Below, one piece after another: positions 1-6,006 of a DNA stretch of 9,368 nt. Made by a program: the position numbers and the translations under genes. The stretch comes from an uncultured Oscillibacter sp. (GTDB lineage Bacteria; Bacillota; Clostridia; Oscillospirales; Oscillospiraceae): contig CAOJHG010000050.1 in the NCBI GenBank assembly GCA_948435975.1, positions 1-9,368 of the forward strand. The letters run 5' to 3'. Position 1 is the stretch's first letter. Every line of letters starts with the position of its first letter. The notes below the pieces were generated by a model, which saw only the letters and a program-made list of their open reading frames with translations, had not been told where the DNA came from and did no database searches.

Positions 1-1
1 T

Positions 2-583
2 CTCTCCCGGCTGGAGGATATCCCGCCTCTGTTTCAGCGGTTCCGGGAAGCTCTGGGCCCCATTGATCTGCTGGTCAACAATGCCGGCATCACCAAGTTT
101 CAGCCTTTCTTGGAGGTAGAACCAGCGCTTTTCGAGCTGCTGACCGGCGTGGATTTCCGGGGCGCCTTCTTCTGTGCCCAGTACGCCGCAAAGGATATGG
201 TCGCAAACGGCGTCAAGGGCTGTATCATCAACATTTGCAGCAACCACCGCCTGACCAATTTTCCCGCCGCCAGCGTGTATGCGCCCACTAAGGCGGCTCT
301 CCACAAGCTGACCCAGCATATCGCCTTGGAGCTTGCGCCCTATGGCATTCGGGCAAACAGCATTTCTCCCGGCTATATCAAGGTGACGGACCCTAACACC
401 GTTTCAGACAGGGAGCGGATGATGGTCTCCAGAATCCCTCTGGGACGCATTGGCCAGCCGGAAGAAATTGCCCACCTGGTGCGCTACCTGGCCTCGGAGG
501 AAGCCGCCTTTATTACGGGAAGCGATTTTATTGCCGACGGCGGCGCGCTCCTCCCTGCCCTGATGGACAACACCTTCGTTTAA
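2..583 (+). CDS. short-chain dehydrogenase/reductase (5' end outside window)
   Basis: This is the last 193 codons of a classical NAD(P)-dependent short-chain dehydrogenase/reductase. Family members are about 250 residues, so roughly 55-60 residues with the glycine-rich TGxxxGIG cofactor loop lie left of the window. In visible numbering the NNAG motif is at 26-29. The catalytic Ser is probably S80 in NICS. The YxxxK pair is Y93/K97 in VYAPTKAAL, and SPG at 122-124 precedes the substrate loop. The end has the usual GQPEEIA and FITGSDFIADGG elements. The reading frame stays open to the left edge. A TTG start at 110 would delete NNAG and is not credible. The substrate cannot be told; sugar or polyol dehydrogenases and 3-oxoacyl reductases share these motifs. 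It converges on the hydrolase gene with only 7 bp between stop codons and no clear terminator. Confidence 0.93.
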   Translation, partial: LSRLEDIPPLFQRFREALGPIDLLVNNAGITKFQPFLEVEPALFELLTGVDFRGAFFCAQYAAKDMVANGVKGCIINICSNHRLTNFPAASVYAPTKAALHKLTQHIALELAPYGIRANSISPGYIKVTDPNTVSDRERMMVSRIPLGRIGQPEEIAHLVRYLASEEAAFITGSDFIADGGALLPALMDNTFV

Positions 584-590
584 GCCGCGC

Positions 591-1502
591 TCAGCACAGT
601 ATTCCCGTCTCTTGATAAAATGTCAGAATATCCTGATAGACCTTCTCATGATCCGTCTCAAACAGGATTTCATGCCTCATATGCGGATATTCTATGCAGC
701 GGATATTTTGGAATCCCGCTCCAGACAAGACATGAAGAGAATCTGCCGCTCCCTGATTGCCGCCGGTGCATGGGTCGTCTTCTCCCCGCAGCAATAACAG
801 CGGCAGATTCCGGTTTACATCCTCATACAATCGGGAGTTGTGCATCCTGTCTACCAGGTGGAACAGGTCGCTGAACGCCGAACAGGTAAACCCAAATCCG
901 CAGTATGGGTCCTCGATAAACCCCTGGACCGTTTTTTCGTTATAGCATATCCAATCACAGCGCGTTTTGGGATTTTTCACATACTTATTGAATGCGCCGA
1001 CACTTAGCGAATCAATCAGCCTGGATTTATACTCAGCCCCATGAACCGTCTTGATGATACCGGTCAGCAGAATCCCTAAGCGGGTCCCCCTCTGGTAATT
1101 GGGATAGCCGGACAAAACCACTTTCCCATAACTGCGTGAATCTTGCTGGAGGAGAACACGGGTCGTAATCGTCCCCATAGAATGCGCAAAAATATAAACC
1201 GGAAGCTGGGGGAACCGCCTCTTGATAAAATCTGTAACAGTCTTCTGGTCTTCTACAAGCTCCACATACCCCTTTTGGTCTTTGAAATAGCCAAGACATT
1301 CCGCCGTGCTTCCATGTCCCCGCATATTCGAGCTGACAGCCGCAAAGCCATTTTGATTCAAGAATTCCGCAAAAGCCTCATACCGGCCCTGATGCTCTTC
1401 CATGCCGTGAATGATTTGAACAACCGCTTCCGCCTGCTTCACTTCGTATACGCGCAAATCTAAATGATAACCGTCTCTCGCCTCTATCCATAATTTTTCC
1501 AT
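591..1502 (-). CDS. alpha/beta hydrolase, monoacylglycerol lipase / lysophospholipase-like (Hydrolase_4)
   Basis: A 303-residue cytoplasmic alpha/beta hydrolase of the serine-aminopeptidase-like Hydrolase_4 (monoglyceride lipase) group, likely an esterase or lipase acting on acylglycerols or lysophospholipids. IIHGMEEHQGRY at 30-41 matches the HG-x-x-EH oxyanion segment of this family, and NMRGHG is at 59-64. The nucleophile is Ser108 in AHSMG, where the first glycine of GxSxG is Ala. The acid is Asp242 or Asp243 in RGEDDP, and the base is His277 in PHMRHE. There is no signal peptide or membrane segment. The ATG start at 1502 is preceded by GGTGA at 6-nt spacing. It stands alone, with its own candidate promoter at 1576-1604. 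The true substrate is unknown. Confidence 0.93.
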   Translation of the reverse strand: MEKLWIEARDGYHLDLRVYEVKQAEAVVQIIHGMEEHQGRYEAFAEFLNQNGFAAVSSNMRGHGSTAECLGYFKDQKGYVELVEDQKTVTDFIKRRFPQLPVYIFAHSMGTITTRVLLQQDSRSYGKVVLSGYPNYQRGTRLGILLTGIIKTVHGAEYKSRLIDSLSVGAFNKYVKNPKTRCDWICYNEKTVQGFIEDPYCGFGFTCSAFSDLFHLVDRMHNSRLYEDVNRNLPLLLLRGEDDPCTGGNQGAADSLHVLSGAGFQNIRCIEYPHMRHEILFETDHEKVYQDILTFYQETGILC

Positions 1503-1575
1503 CTCAAATCACCGCTTCCACTCAGAAATACCAGACGCGCAAGCCGTTCCAGGTCCTTTCCTTATTATTCCCTAT

Positions 1576-1604
1576 AGTATAGCGCAAAAACAGGACCGCC
1601 GCAA
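1576..1604 (-). promoter_or_regulatory. candidate sigma-A promoter of the hydrolase gene
   Basis: Read on the minus strand, TTGCGG (1604-1599) is followed after 17 bp by TATACT (1581-1576). The -10 matches the consensus at five of six positions and the -35 at its first three. It lies about 75 bp upstream of the hydrolase ATG. Nothing else in the 1503-1741 gap looks like a gene. Confidence 0.5.
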
Positions 1605-1681
1605 GAGATACGCCGCCTGTCCCACTTCAATCCGCTTTTCTCTGCGGCTCAATATGGTTTTACGGCAATGATGGCAGTAAG

Positions 1682-1715
1682 AAGCGGCGGTAATGATCTC
1701 TCAAAACCGCCGCTT
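1682..1715 (-). terminator. hairpin downstream of the coiled-coil operon
   Basis: A perfect 10-bp stem, AAGCGGCGGT with ACCGCCGCTT, encloses a 14-nt loop. It begins 26 bp past the stop codon of the 1742-2290 gene. On the minus strand the stem is followed by a weak T-rich tail (the stem's TT, then CTTACT). On the plus strand it ends in TTTT. Its placement fits the terminator of the minus-strand operon, but the loop is long and the tail imperfect. Confidence 0.55.
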
Positions 1716-1741
1716 TTCGTATGTAATAAGCCTAACAGGAA

Positions 1742-2290
1742 TCAAGAAAGCTGCGTGAAGGTAGAATGCTGCTTCCGGTATGTATCGTTGTCCTTCTGCT
1801 TCAGCTCCCGCTCTACCTGCGCCTTCTGCCGTTCCAGGTCCTTGATCTTGGCCTCGTCCGTCTCGGTGTTGAGCCGCTGCTCCAACTCCTTCTGTTTCTT
1901 TTTCAGCTTTTCAATCTCACGGTCTACCTTATCTGTATTGCCAACACAACGTTCCTCTTTTTCACTGCCCTTCTTTTCCGGTCCCTTCGCGCCCTTATCC
2001 GGCTCCTCCACCTCGGGGGCGTCTCCATCTGCTTTTTTTGCCTTGGGTGCATCCGGCGCCCGCTCCGGGTCATCAAAATAAATCTTGGGCTGGCCGTTCT
2101 CATCTTTGCCCATCCAGTAGCGGCCAGACATCTCCTGCTTTTCTTCCGGAACATATTCATCTTTCACAGGCTTTATGGGCCGGGCCTGGGTCTTCTCCTC
2201 GGGCTTCTGAACCTTGGATGCTTCAAGCACCTTTTCAGCCGCTGTCAAGGGCTGAGTTATGTTCGTATTCACACCAGAAATCGGTATCAC
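1742..2290 (-). CDS. hypothetical charged coiled-coil protein, second gene of a two-gene operon
   Basis: I do not recognise a named family. The 182-residue product is very hydrophilic, rich in Lys and Glu, and has no signal peptide or membrane segment, so it is probably cytoplasmic. Residues 1-27 form a short Thr/Asn/Ala-rich start. A distinctive patch, EYVPEE then SGRYWMGKDENGQPKIYFDDPE, spans 45-77. Residues 78-115 are a low-complexity Pro/Lys/Glu linker, and 119-167 form a strong predicted coiled coil with heptad Leu/Ile. The start is GTG at 2290, placed by AAGGAGG with 8 nt to the start; the ATG at 2297 sits almost on the SD and is in another frame. It lies 23 bp after the upstream gene, so the two are probably cotranscribed from the LytTR-type promoter at 2839-2867. 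The function is unknown; scaffold or binding roles are guesses. Confidence 0.85.
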   Translation of the reverse strand: MIPISGVNTNITQPLTAAEKVLEASKVQKPEEKTQARPIKPVKDEYVPEEKQEMSGRYWMGKDENGQPKIYFDDPERAPDAPKAKKADGDAPEVEEPDKGAKGPEKKGSEKEERCVGNTDKVDREIEKLKKKQKELEQRLNTETDEAKIKDLERQKAQVERELKQKDNDTYRKQHSTFTQLS

Positions 2291-2313
2291 TGTTCATTCC
2301 TCCTTATAAACTC

Positions 2314-2784
2314 TTACACAATAAAATCAACTGTGGATTCAGACTCCATTGGAGTGGCTTCAATTTTTCCAGTCTCCGTGTAAATGACAGGGCCGCTCTC
2401 AATTGGCTCTGCCGCCTCAGCCGGCCTGTTCTCCAGAGCCGCTTTTGTCGTCTCGCTGATTTGGACCCTATCCGTTCCTTGGAGCCGGTCCGGCGCGGCG
2501 CTCTCCTCCGCCCGCTTGCGCTCCTCTCTGCGCTTCTCGATGGCGGCCTCCTGCTCCAGCTCTGCCTTCTCACGCTCAGCCTTCGCTTCTGCCTTCATGC
2601 CCTTATCCAACTTCTCCTGATATTTGACCGCCTTTTCCGCACACTCGCCGGTATAACCCAGCGCACGCTTCATTTTTTCCGTGTCGCCTTCAGCGCTTGC
2701 CTGCCGGTATACGCTCATAGGCGTACCCGATAATTTGATATTTGAGTTCGCGCCGAGGAGCCCTTCCATCATCTGTATGTTCAT
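2314..2784 (-). CDS. hypothetical helical/coiled-coil protein, first gene of a two-gene operon
   Basis: An unrecognised 156-residue, cytoplasmic-looking protein. Residues 1-30 are a conserved-looking start (MEGLLGANSNIKLSGTPMSV). Residues 35-62 are helical with one Cys. Residues 62-95 form a highly charged Ala/Glu/Lys/Arg helix, probably a coiled coil. DRVQIS at 105-110 resembles the short DKVEIS-type motif seen near helices in FlgM-like and other small regulatory proteins, a weak similarity only. The tail 126-156 is acidic and ends in VDFIV. A GTG at 2790 would add two residues, but the SD-like AAGGGGG sits about 9 nt from ATG 2784 and only 3 nt from the GTG, so the ATG is preferred. It is the promoter-proximal gene under the direct-repeat operator at 2878-2907. 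Confidence 0.83.
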   Translation of the reverse strand: MNIQMMEGLLGANSNIKLSGTPMSVYRQASAEGDTEKMKRALGYTGECAEKAVKYQEKLDKGMKAEAKAEREKAELEQEAAIEKRREERKRAEESAAPDRLQGTDRVQISETTKAALENRPAEAAEPIESGPVIYTETGKIEATPMESESTVDFIV

Positions 2785-2838
2785 GCTCACAGCCCCCCTT
2801 CCGTTTACAGATTTTGAACAAAGATCTTTGCTTTTTCA

Positions 2839-2867
2839 AGTCTACCAATTGAAGGATTCCGTTTCAA
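2839..2867 (-). promoter_or_regulatory. sigma-A promoter of the coiled-coil operon
   Basis: On the minus strand TTGAAA (2867-2862) and TAGACT (2844-2839) are separated by 17 bp. Both hexamers are imperfect, as expected for an activator-dependent promoter. The -35 begins exactly 10 bp after the LytTR-type direct repeat. The downstream leader to ATG 2784 is about 50 nt. Confidence 0.65.
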
Positions 2868-2877
2868 GGCCTCTGCG

Positions 2878-2907
2878 CTGAAATGCTCCCTGGATGTCAT
2901 GAAATGC
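2878..2907 (-). promoter_or_regulatory. LytTR-type operator, direct repeat 9-12-9
   Basis: On the minus strand GCATTTCAT (2907-2899), a 12-bp gap, then GCATTTCAG (2886-2878) form a direct repeat with a 21-bp period, two helical turns. LytTR regulators such as AgrA and ComE bind imperfect 9-bp direct repeats about 12 bp apart just upstream of weak -35 elements, and ComE half-sites have a CATTTC-like core. The window encodes a LytTR regulator nearby, and the same arrangement occurs in front of it (5196-5225). Binding is inferred. Confidence 0.68.
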
Positions 2908-2937
2908 GCCCTTACGCTTTGCTGTCCGCCTCATAAA

Positions 2938-4218
2938 TCAAAAATCACATGGGGAGATATTCAGCAGCACGCTCAAATAAAATGAACGTCCGCTTTTTTC
3001 CATCAATACCGCTCCATGATATTTTTCCGCCACCGCTTTGATATTGGAAAGCCCTGTCCCCTCCGAGGGAAGCGGGCCATCAGAGCAGGTATTCTCAAAG
3101 GTCAGCATATAGAAATCCCCCTGCTGCTTCCCGTTGATGCGGATGACCTGAGTCCCGCCGCTGGAACGGCAGGCAGCAATGGCGTTGTCCAGTGCGTTGG
3201 CAAAGATCACACAGAGGTCAAAATCGTCGATTCCGCAGGGCTTAGGCAGGAGCAGGGACACCTCCGCCGCAATTTCTTTCGTCAGCCCCAATTTTTCCCC
3301 CAGCAGAATATCCACCACCGGATTACCGGTCTGATAGGGAAACGACAGGGATTCTGAGACTGCCGCCAGCTTTTTCAGGTACGCTCTGCTTTCGTCCAGC
3401 TTTCCGCTCTTCAGCAAACCGTCCAACACGGACAAATGGTTTTTGATGTCATGGCGGAAGGCTTTCGTCTGCTCATAGCGAAGCTGGGCCTCGGTAATAT
3501 AAATCTTCTGCGTTTGGGCCGCCTGGGTCAAGGACTGCAGCGCCGCCTGTGCCTGAAAGCCTTGGCAGAGATGACGGTAGGCGTACAGGGTACAGAACAG
3601 CGCCGCCAGTCCCATCGCTTGCAGGAGCAGCAGCGTACCGTGCCTGCCGACCTCCTCCAGAGAGATTACAGGGGCAAAAAAGCTGTAGTCGGAATGGAGG
3701 ATATACAGCTCCGCGGCAAGGAAGAACAGTCCGGGAAACAGCAGAAGTCCGATATAAGGCGTCTGGCTGTCCTCGGTCCAGGCCAGAAGCTTCAGCGCCG
3801 CATGATAGCAGCCGATGCACAGCACAAAGAAAAGCCCTTGCGCCGCCAGGAGCAGCAGATATAACAGTGAATTTCCGATGAAATGGGGAAACAGCGCCGC
3901 CTCTATGGAGTTGATGATGCCGAAGGAGAGCTGTGAAACATAGAATGCCAGCACAGCGGCCAGCCAGGATACAGACCGCTGGTTTCCCATCCCGAAGCGG
4001 CTGATGGCATACAGCCCAAGCACACACACGGCAATGGACAAGGTTCCGCTGAGGGAAAGCCTGACCGAGATAAGCTGAAGTGCGCCAAGAATGAAAAGGT
4101 AGGCGGCAAAGTGCCGCAGTTGATGTTTTTTTCCTGTGAGGCGGCTGACAAAGACCATGTGCATCACACCCTGTCCTGCAAGACAAAGACCGTCCAGAAA
4201 CAGATTGAAGCCGTCCAT
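2938..4218 (-). CDS. GHKL-domain sensor histidine kinase (AgrC-like)
   Basis: A 426-residue membrane histidine kinase of the AgrC/HPK10-like group. Residues 1-215 hold about six hydrophobic segments, typical of a peptide-sensing membrane domain without a large extracellular loop. Residues 220-252 form a linker helix. The H-box FRHDIKNHL at 254-262 has His256 as phosphorylation site. The GHKL ATPase has an N-box, NALDNAIAAC (341-350), and a G-box, GTGLSNIKAVAEKYHG (387-402). The start ATG 4218 has GAGGGGG about 7 nt upstream. Its partner is the LytTR regulator encoded just upstream. The two are normally coupled, but here they are separated by 200 bp containing a second copy of the regulator tail and kinase start. 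The signal is unknown, and no AgrB or AgrD gene is visible in the window. Confidence 0.94.
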   Translation of the reverse strand: MDGFNLFLDGLCLAGQGVMHMVFVSRLTGKKHQLRHFAAYLFILGALQLISVRLSLSGTLSIAVCVLGLYAISRFGMGNQRSVSWLAAVLAFYVSQLSFGIINSIEAALFPHFIGNSLLYLLLLAAQGLFFVLCIGCYHAALKLLAWTEDSQTPYIGLLLFPGLFFLAAELYILHSDYSFFAPVISLEEVGRHGTLLLLQAMGLAALFCTLYAYRHLCQGFQAQAALQSLTQAAQTQKIYITEAQLRYEQTKAFRHDIKNHLSVLDGLLKSGKLDESRAYLKKLAAVSESLSFPYQTGNPVVDILLGEKLGLTKEIAAEVSLLLPKPCGIDDFDLCVIFANALDNAIAACRSSGGTQVIRINGKQQGDFYMLTFENTCSDGPLPSEGTGLSNIKAVAEKYHGAVLMEKSGRSFYLSVLLNISPCDF

Positions 4219-4290
4219 ATCATATCCCCCTCTCTTTCATATCGCGCAAAAGAGCCTGCGTCAGCTCCTATTCCCGCAGCCGAGAGAAGC
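4091..4290. repeat. 200-bp tandem direct repeat, copy A (intact kinase start)
   Basis: This copy aligns without gaps to copy B at a constant offset of 200 bp. By hand count there are 24 mismatches over 187 positions (4101-4287), about 87% identity. On the minus strand it contains the last ~23 codons of a LytTR regulator, interrupted by a TAG where copy B has CGA, then the stop, then the first ~42 codons of the functional kinase. The homology fades at both ends. Confidence 0.92.
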
Positions 4291-4418
4291 GTGAACAGAT
4301 AGGCGGCAAAGCGCCATAGTTGGTGCTTTTTTCCTGTGAAGCGGCTGACAAAGACCATGTGTATCACGCCCTGTCCCGCAAGGCAAAGCCCGTCCAGAAC
4401 CAGATGGAAGCTGTCCAT
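4291..4418 (-). pseudogene. truncated N-terminal copy of the GHKL kinase
   Basis: ATG 4418 follows the regulator stop by one base, the usual coupling of such pairs. It encodes 42 residues matching the true kinase start with seven differences (DGLCLAGQGV and GKKHQL are identical). After AAYLF the kinase homology ends. The frame continues as unrelated residues, across the repeated regulator tail and over the real kinase start, stopping at 4164 (84 codons in all). It may still be translated as a leader that feeds ribosomes to the real kinase ATG at 4218, but it lacks every kinase motif. Confidence 0.82.
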
Positions 4419-4490
4419 ATCAGATCCCTCCCTCTTTCATATAACGCAAAAGGGCCTGCGTCAGCTCTCGTTCCCGCAGCCGTGAGACGG
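4291..4490. repeat. 200-bp tandem direct repeat, copy B (intact regulator tail)
   Basis: This copy directly abuts copy A. On the minus strand it contains the genuine C-terminus of the response regulator, its stop, and a complete kinase start of ~42 codons that then runs out of homology. The best-conserved blocks are 4301-4310 and 4341-4360, and the match around 4471-4487 is also nearly perfect. Confidence 0.92.
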
Positions 4491-5133
4491 GAATGGCTCC
4501 TCCCTGAGACAGCATGACCTGCCCAGCCCGGCAGCCGCGCACATAGTCCAGATTGACCAGATAGCTTCGGTGACATTTGAAAAAGCGCCCATCTACGCGG
4601 TTTTCCAAATCCTCCAGCCTGTTGTAGTAGTCGATAACCGCTCCGCCGCTTTTATGGATGTAGATTTTTCTGCCCAGCACTTCGCAGTATACGATGTCAG
4701 AGAGTAAGACGACCTCACAGCCGCCCCCCCGTTGTATCACGATGTCCTTTGCCGTTTTCTGTTCCAATGAGCGGAACGCCCGGTCCATCGTCCGGCGAAA
4801 ACCAGCGCAGTCCAGGGGTTTGAGCAGATAGTCATATGCCTCCACTTGAAAGGCGTCAAACACGCACTCCTTCAGGACCGTCACAAAAATCAGCAGGCTT
4901 CGGTCCCCCCGCTGGCGCAGCAGCCTGGCCGTTTCCATTCCGTCCGGCTGTTCCATCTGAATGTCAAGGAAAATCACATCAAAACCGCTGTTGTCCTCCA
5001 GCAAAGCGCGTCCGCTGGAAAAGCGGCTGACAGTGTATGCGGTGATTCGCTTTTCTTCCATATAGCTTATAAGATGGCCAGCAAGCGCTTGCGCCATCTG
5101 CGGTTCATCGTCACAGACCGCGAATCTTATCAT
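4420..5133 (-). CDS. LytTR-family response regulator (AgrA-like)
   Basis: A 237-residue transcription factor. The receiver domain occupies 1-120, with acidic pair D9/D10, phospho-acceptor D57 in IFLDIQM, T85 in FVTV and K105 in LLKPL. The LytTR DNA-binding domain occupies about 130-232, with the characteristic FFKCHRSYLVNL (184-195) and IPVSR (214-218). The ATG at 5133 begins MIRFAVCDDE, the normal receiver start, and has GGTGGTG upstream. A TTG at 5166 would add 11 unlikely residues and would lie inside the promoter spacer. It is expected to be phosphorylated by the kinase encoded downstream and to bind direct repeats. Two such sites occur in the window, one in front of this gene. The 3' end is inside the 200-bp tandem repeat. 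Confidence 0.95.
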   Translation of the reverse strand: MIRFAVCDDEPQMAQALAGHLISYMEEKRITAYTVSRFSSGRALLEDNSGFDVIFLDIQMEQPDGMETARLLRQRGDRSLLIFVTVLKECVFDAFQVEAYDYLLKPLDCAGFRRTMDRAFRSLEQKTAKDIVIQRGGGCEVVLLSDIVYCEVLGRKIYIHKSGGAVIDYYNRLEDLENRVDGRFFKCHRSYLVNLDYVRGCRAGQVMLSQGGAIPVSRLRERELTQALLRYMKEGGI

Positions 5134-5156
5134 GTTCACCACCACGTTTCTTGAGC

Positions 5157-5185
5157 AGATTAGCAAGAATGGGGCAGGAAAGCAA
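5157..5185 (-). promoter_or_regulatory. promoter of the regulator-kinase operon
   Basis: On the minus strand TTGCTT (5185-5180), a 17-bp spacer and TAATCT (5162-5157) form a moderate sigma-A promoter. It is 23 bp from its -10 to ATG 5133, giving a leader of only about 16 nt. Spacing to the upstream direct repeat is exactly 10 bp, identical to the promoter at 2839-2867. Confidence 0.62.
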
Positions 5186-5195
5186 TCCTATTGTC

Positions 5196-5225
5196 ATAGA
5201 ATGTCGAAGATATGTCACGAAATGC
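5196..5225 (-). promoter_or_regulatory. LytTR-type operator, direct repeat 9-12-9, autoregulatory
   Basis: On the minus strand GCATTTCGT (5225-5217), 12 bp, then ACATTCTAT (5204-5196). The first half-site and the five bases after it (TGACAT context) nearly repeat the first half-site of the 2878-2907 operator. Within this site both half-sites are followed by GACA. Its placement immediately upstream of the regulator's own promoter suggests autoregulation, as in agr and com systems. Confidence 0.62.
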
Positions 5226-5337
5226 TTCCCTGCGCCATAGCGGCCGTACCCCATCCCGGCGGCAGGCAGGCGGTTATGCTCTGACATCATTTTACCGCAA
5301 ACCACCGCCTGTGTCAGCTCAATCATTCGCTTGTCTG

Positions 5338-5680
5338 TTACAGTATTTCCTTTTTTCCGAATTGTGTTGCTGCCAGCGTGAGCAGTACGGCAAATACAGC
5401 GATTGCACAAGGCAGGAACGGCATCAGGGCAAACGCGGTGCCGGAGGTCTCCGCTGTAAAATCATGCAGGGAGCAGGACACCAGATAACCGCTGTAAAAC
5501 AATCCAGAGCGGCGTGTTGGCCACAAGAATACCGGGAATCACCAGCGGCAGACTACTCATCGCGCAGATTTTGGGTTGTCCACAGTCCAACGCCGAGAAA
5601 AAGGAGCGTTTCTGCCAGAGCAAACAGTATGGCCGTGTGCGCCTATGGCAGCCGCGGGCTTCAGCATCACAGCGTCCTCA
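5338..5680 (-). pseudogene. decayed ABC transporter permease
   Basis: Hydrophobic, permease-like stretches are spread over different frames. Around 5630-5550 there is ILFALAETLLFLGVGLW, ended by a TAG. An overlapping frame reads PLVIPGILVANTPLWIVL and is ended by a TGA. A third frame from about 5505 reads through TAFALMPFLPCAIAVF to a normal-looking C-terminus, TQFGKKEIL, with stop at 5340-5338. The pieces have the order and character of a six-helix ABC-2 permease of the bacteriocin-immunity/export type, much shorter than the usual ~240-250 residues. Frameshifts and internal deletions make it nonfunctional. It lies directly after the ATPase remnant and upstream of the LytTR regulator. Confidence 0.7.
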
Positions 5681-5893
5681 TAGCTTTGCCCTCTGCTTTC
5701 TGGCGGCGTTGTCCTGCTCCACGATGGCGAAAAATTCAGCGTTATCCGCGTTCCGTATCTCATGGATGCTGGAGGGGTCAAGACCGTTGGTCGGTTCATC
5801 CAGAATGAGGATAGGCAGACGGCTTAACAGCGCCAAGGGGTCCTCAATGAAAGAGCCGGTTTCCCGCAGAATCGCCAGACGGTCATTGGGAAA
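5678..5893 (-). pseudogene. decayed ABC transporter ATP-binding protein
   Basis: The frame reads DRLAILRETGSFIEDP, then jumps directly to a Walker B/D-loop segment (LPILILDEPTNGLDP, then SSIHEIRN), and stops at 5680-5678. In intact lantibiotic-protection-type ABC ATPases the first block lies soon after Walker A. About 70-80 residues, including the LSxG signature, lie between it and Walker B. Here that stretch is missing in frame. Walker A and the true start are also absent; a TAG precedes the fragment, and most of the C-terminal half after SSIHEIRN is lost. The family assignment of the Walker B segment is firm. The subtype is an inference. Confidence 0.85.
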
Positions 5894-6006
5894 CCGCTAC
5901 CTTACTCTTTGATGGCGGCGTTTACAAGGTGAATTGGCCGTGTTATAATCAAGCTGACAAATCAGGATTTGATAGAGAGGTGCTTGTCAATGGAAAGCAG
6001 TACTGA
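5893..6006 (+). pseudogene. C-terminal fragment of an unidentified protein, possibly a polymorphic toxin tip
   Basis: The frame that ends with TGA at 6004-6006 reads TLLFDGGVYKVNWPCYNQAD, then KSGFDREVLVNGKQY. It has the balanced composition of real protein rather than noise, and it overlaps the start of the immunity-type gene by 17 bp, typical of toxin-immunity coupling. Everything upstream is replaced by the antisense ABC ATPase remnant, so no start or domain is left. I do not recognise the family. A toxin origin is inferred only from its position in front of a DUF6881-like gene. Confidence 0.5.

Noticed and set aside
1668..2733. Long plus-strand open frames (1668-2081, 1766-2383, 2038-2733)
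   Set aside because: They are antisense to the two coiled-coil genes. Their Leu/Phe/Ser-rich composition is what the reverse strand of Lys/Glu codons gives, and none has a convincing ribosome binding site.
2842..2934. A 30-codon minus-strand ORF just after the kinase gene that could be a signal peptide gene
   Set aside because: It has no ribosome binding site and no Cys for a thiolactone. It also runs across the direct repeat and promoter elements.
3436..4186. Long antisense and alternate-frame ORFs within the kinase gene
   Set aside because: They are frame shadows of the GHKL kinase, which has clear motifs along its own frame.
5285..5325. Resemblance of the ELTQA stretch here to the regulator C-terminus (ELTQALL), which might mean a third copy of the tandem repeat
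   Set aside because: The match covers only about a dozen bases and is not followed by the kinase start seen in the two real copies.
5111..5331. A minus-strand frame of about 71 codons between the permease remnant and the LytTR regulator, ending 23 bases inside the regulator
   Set aside because: It matches no peptide precursor I know and it lies over the direct repeat, promoter and start of the regulator. The regulatory reading explains this DNA better. A small pheromone or bacteriocin gene is not excluded but has no positive evidence.
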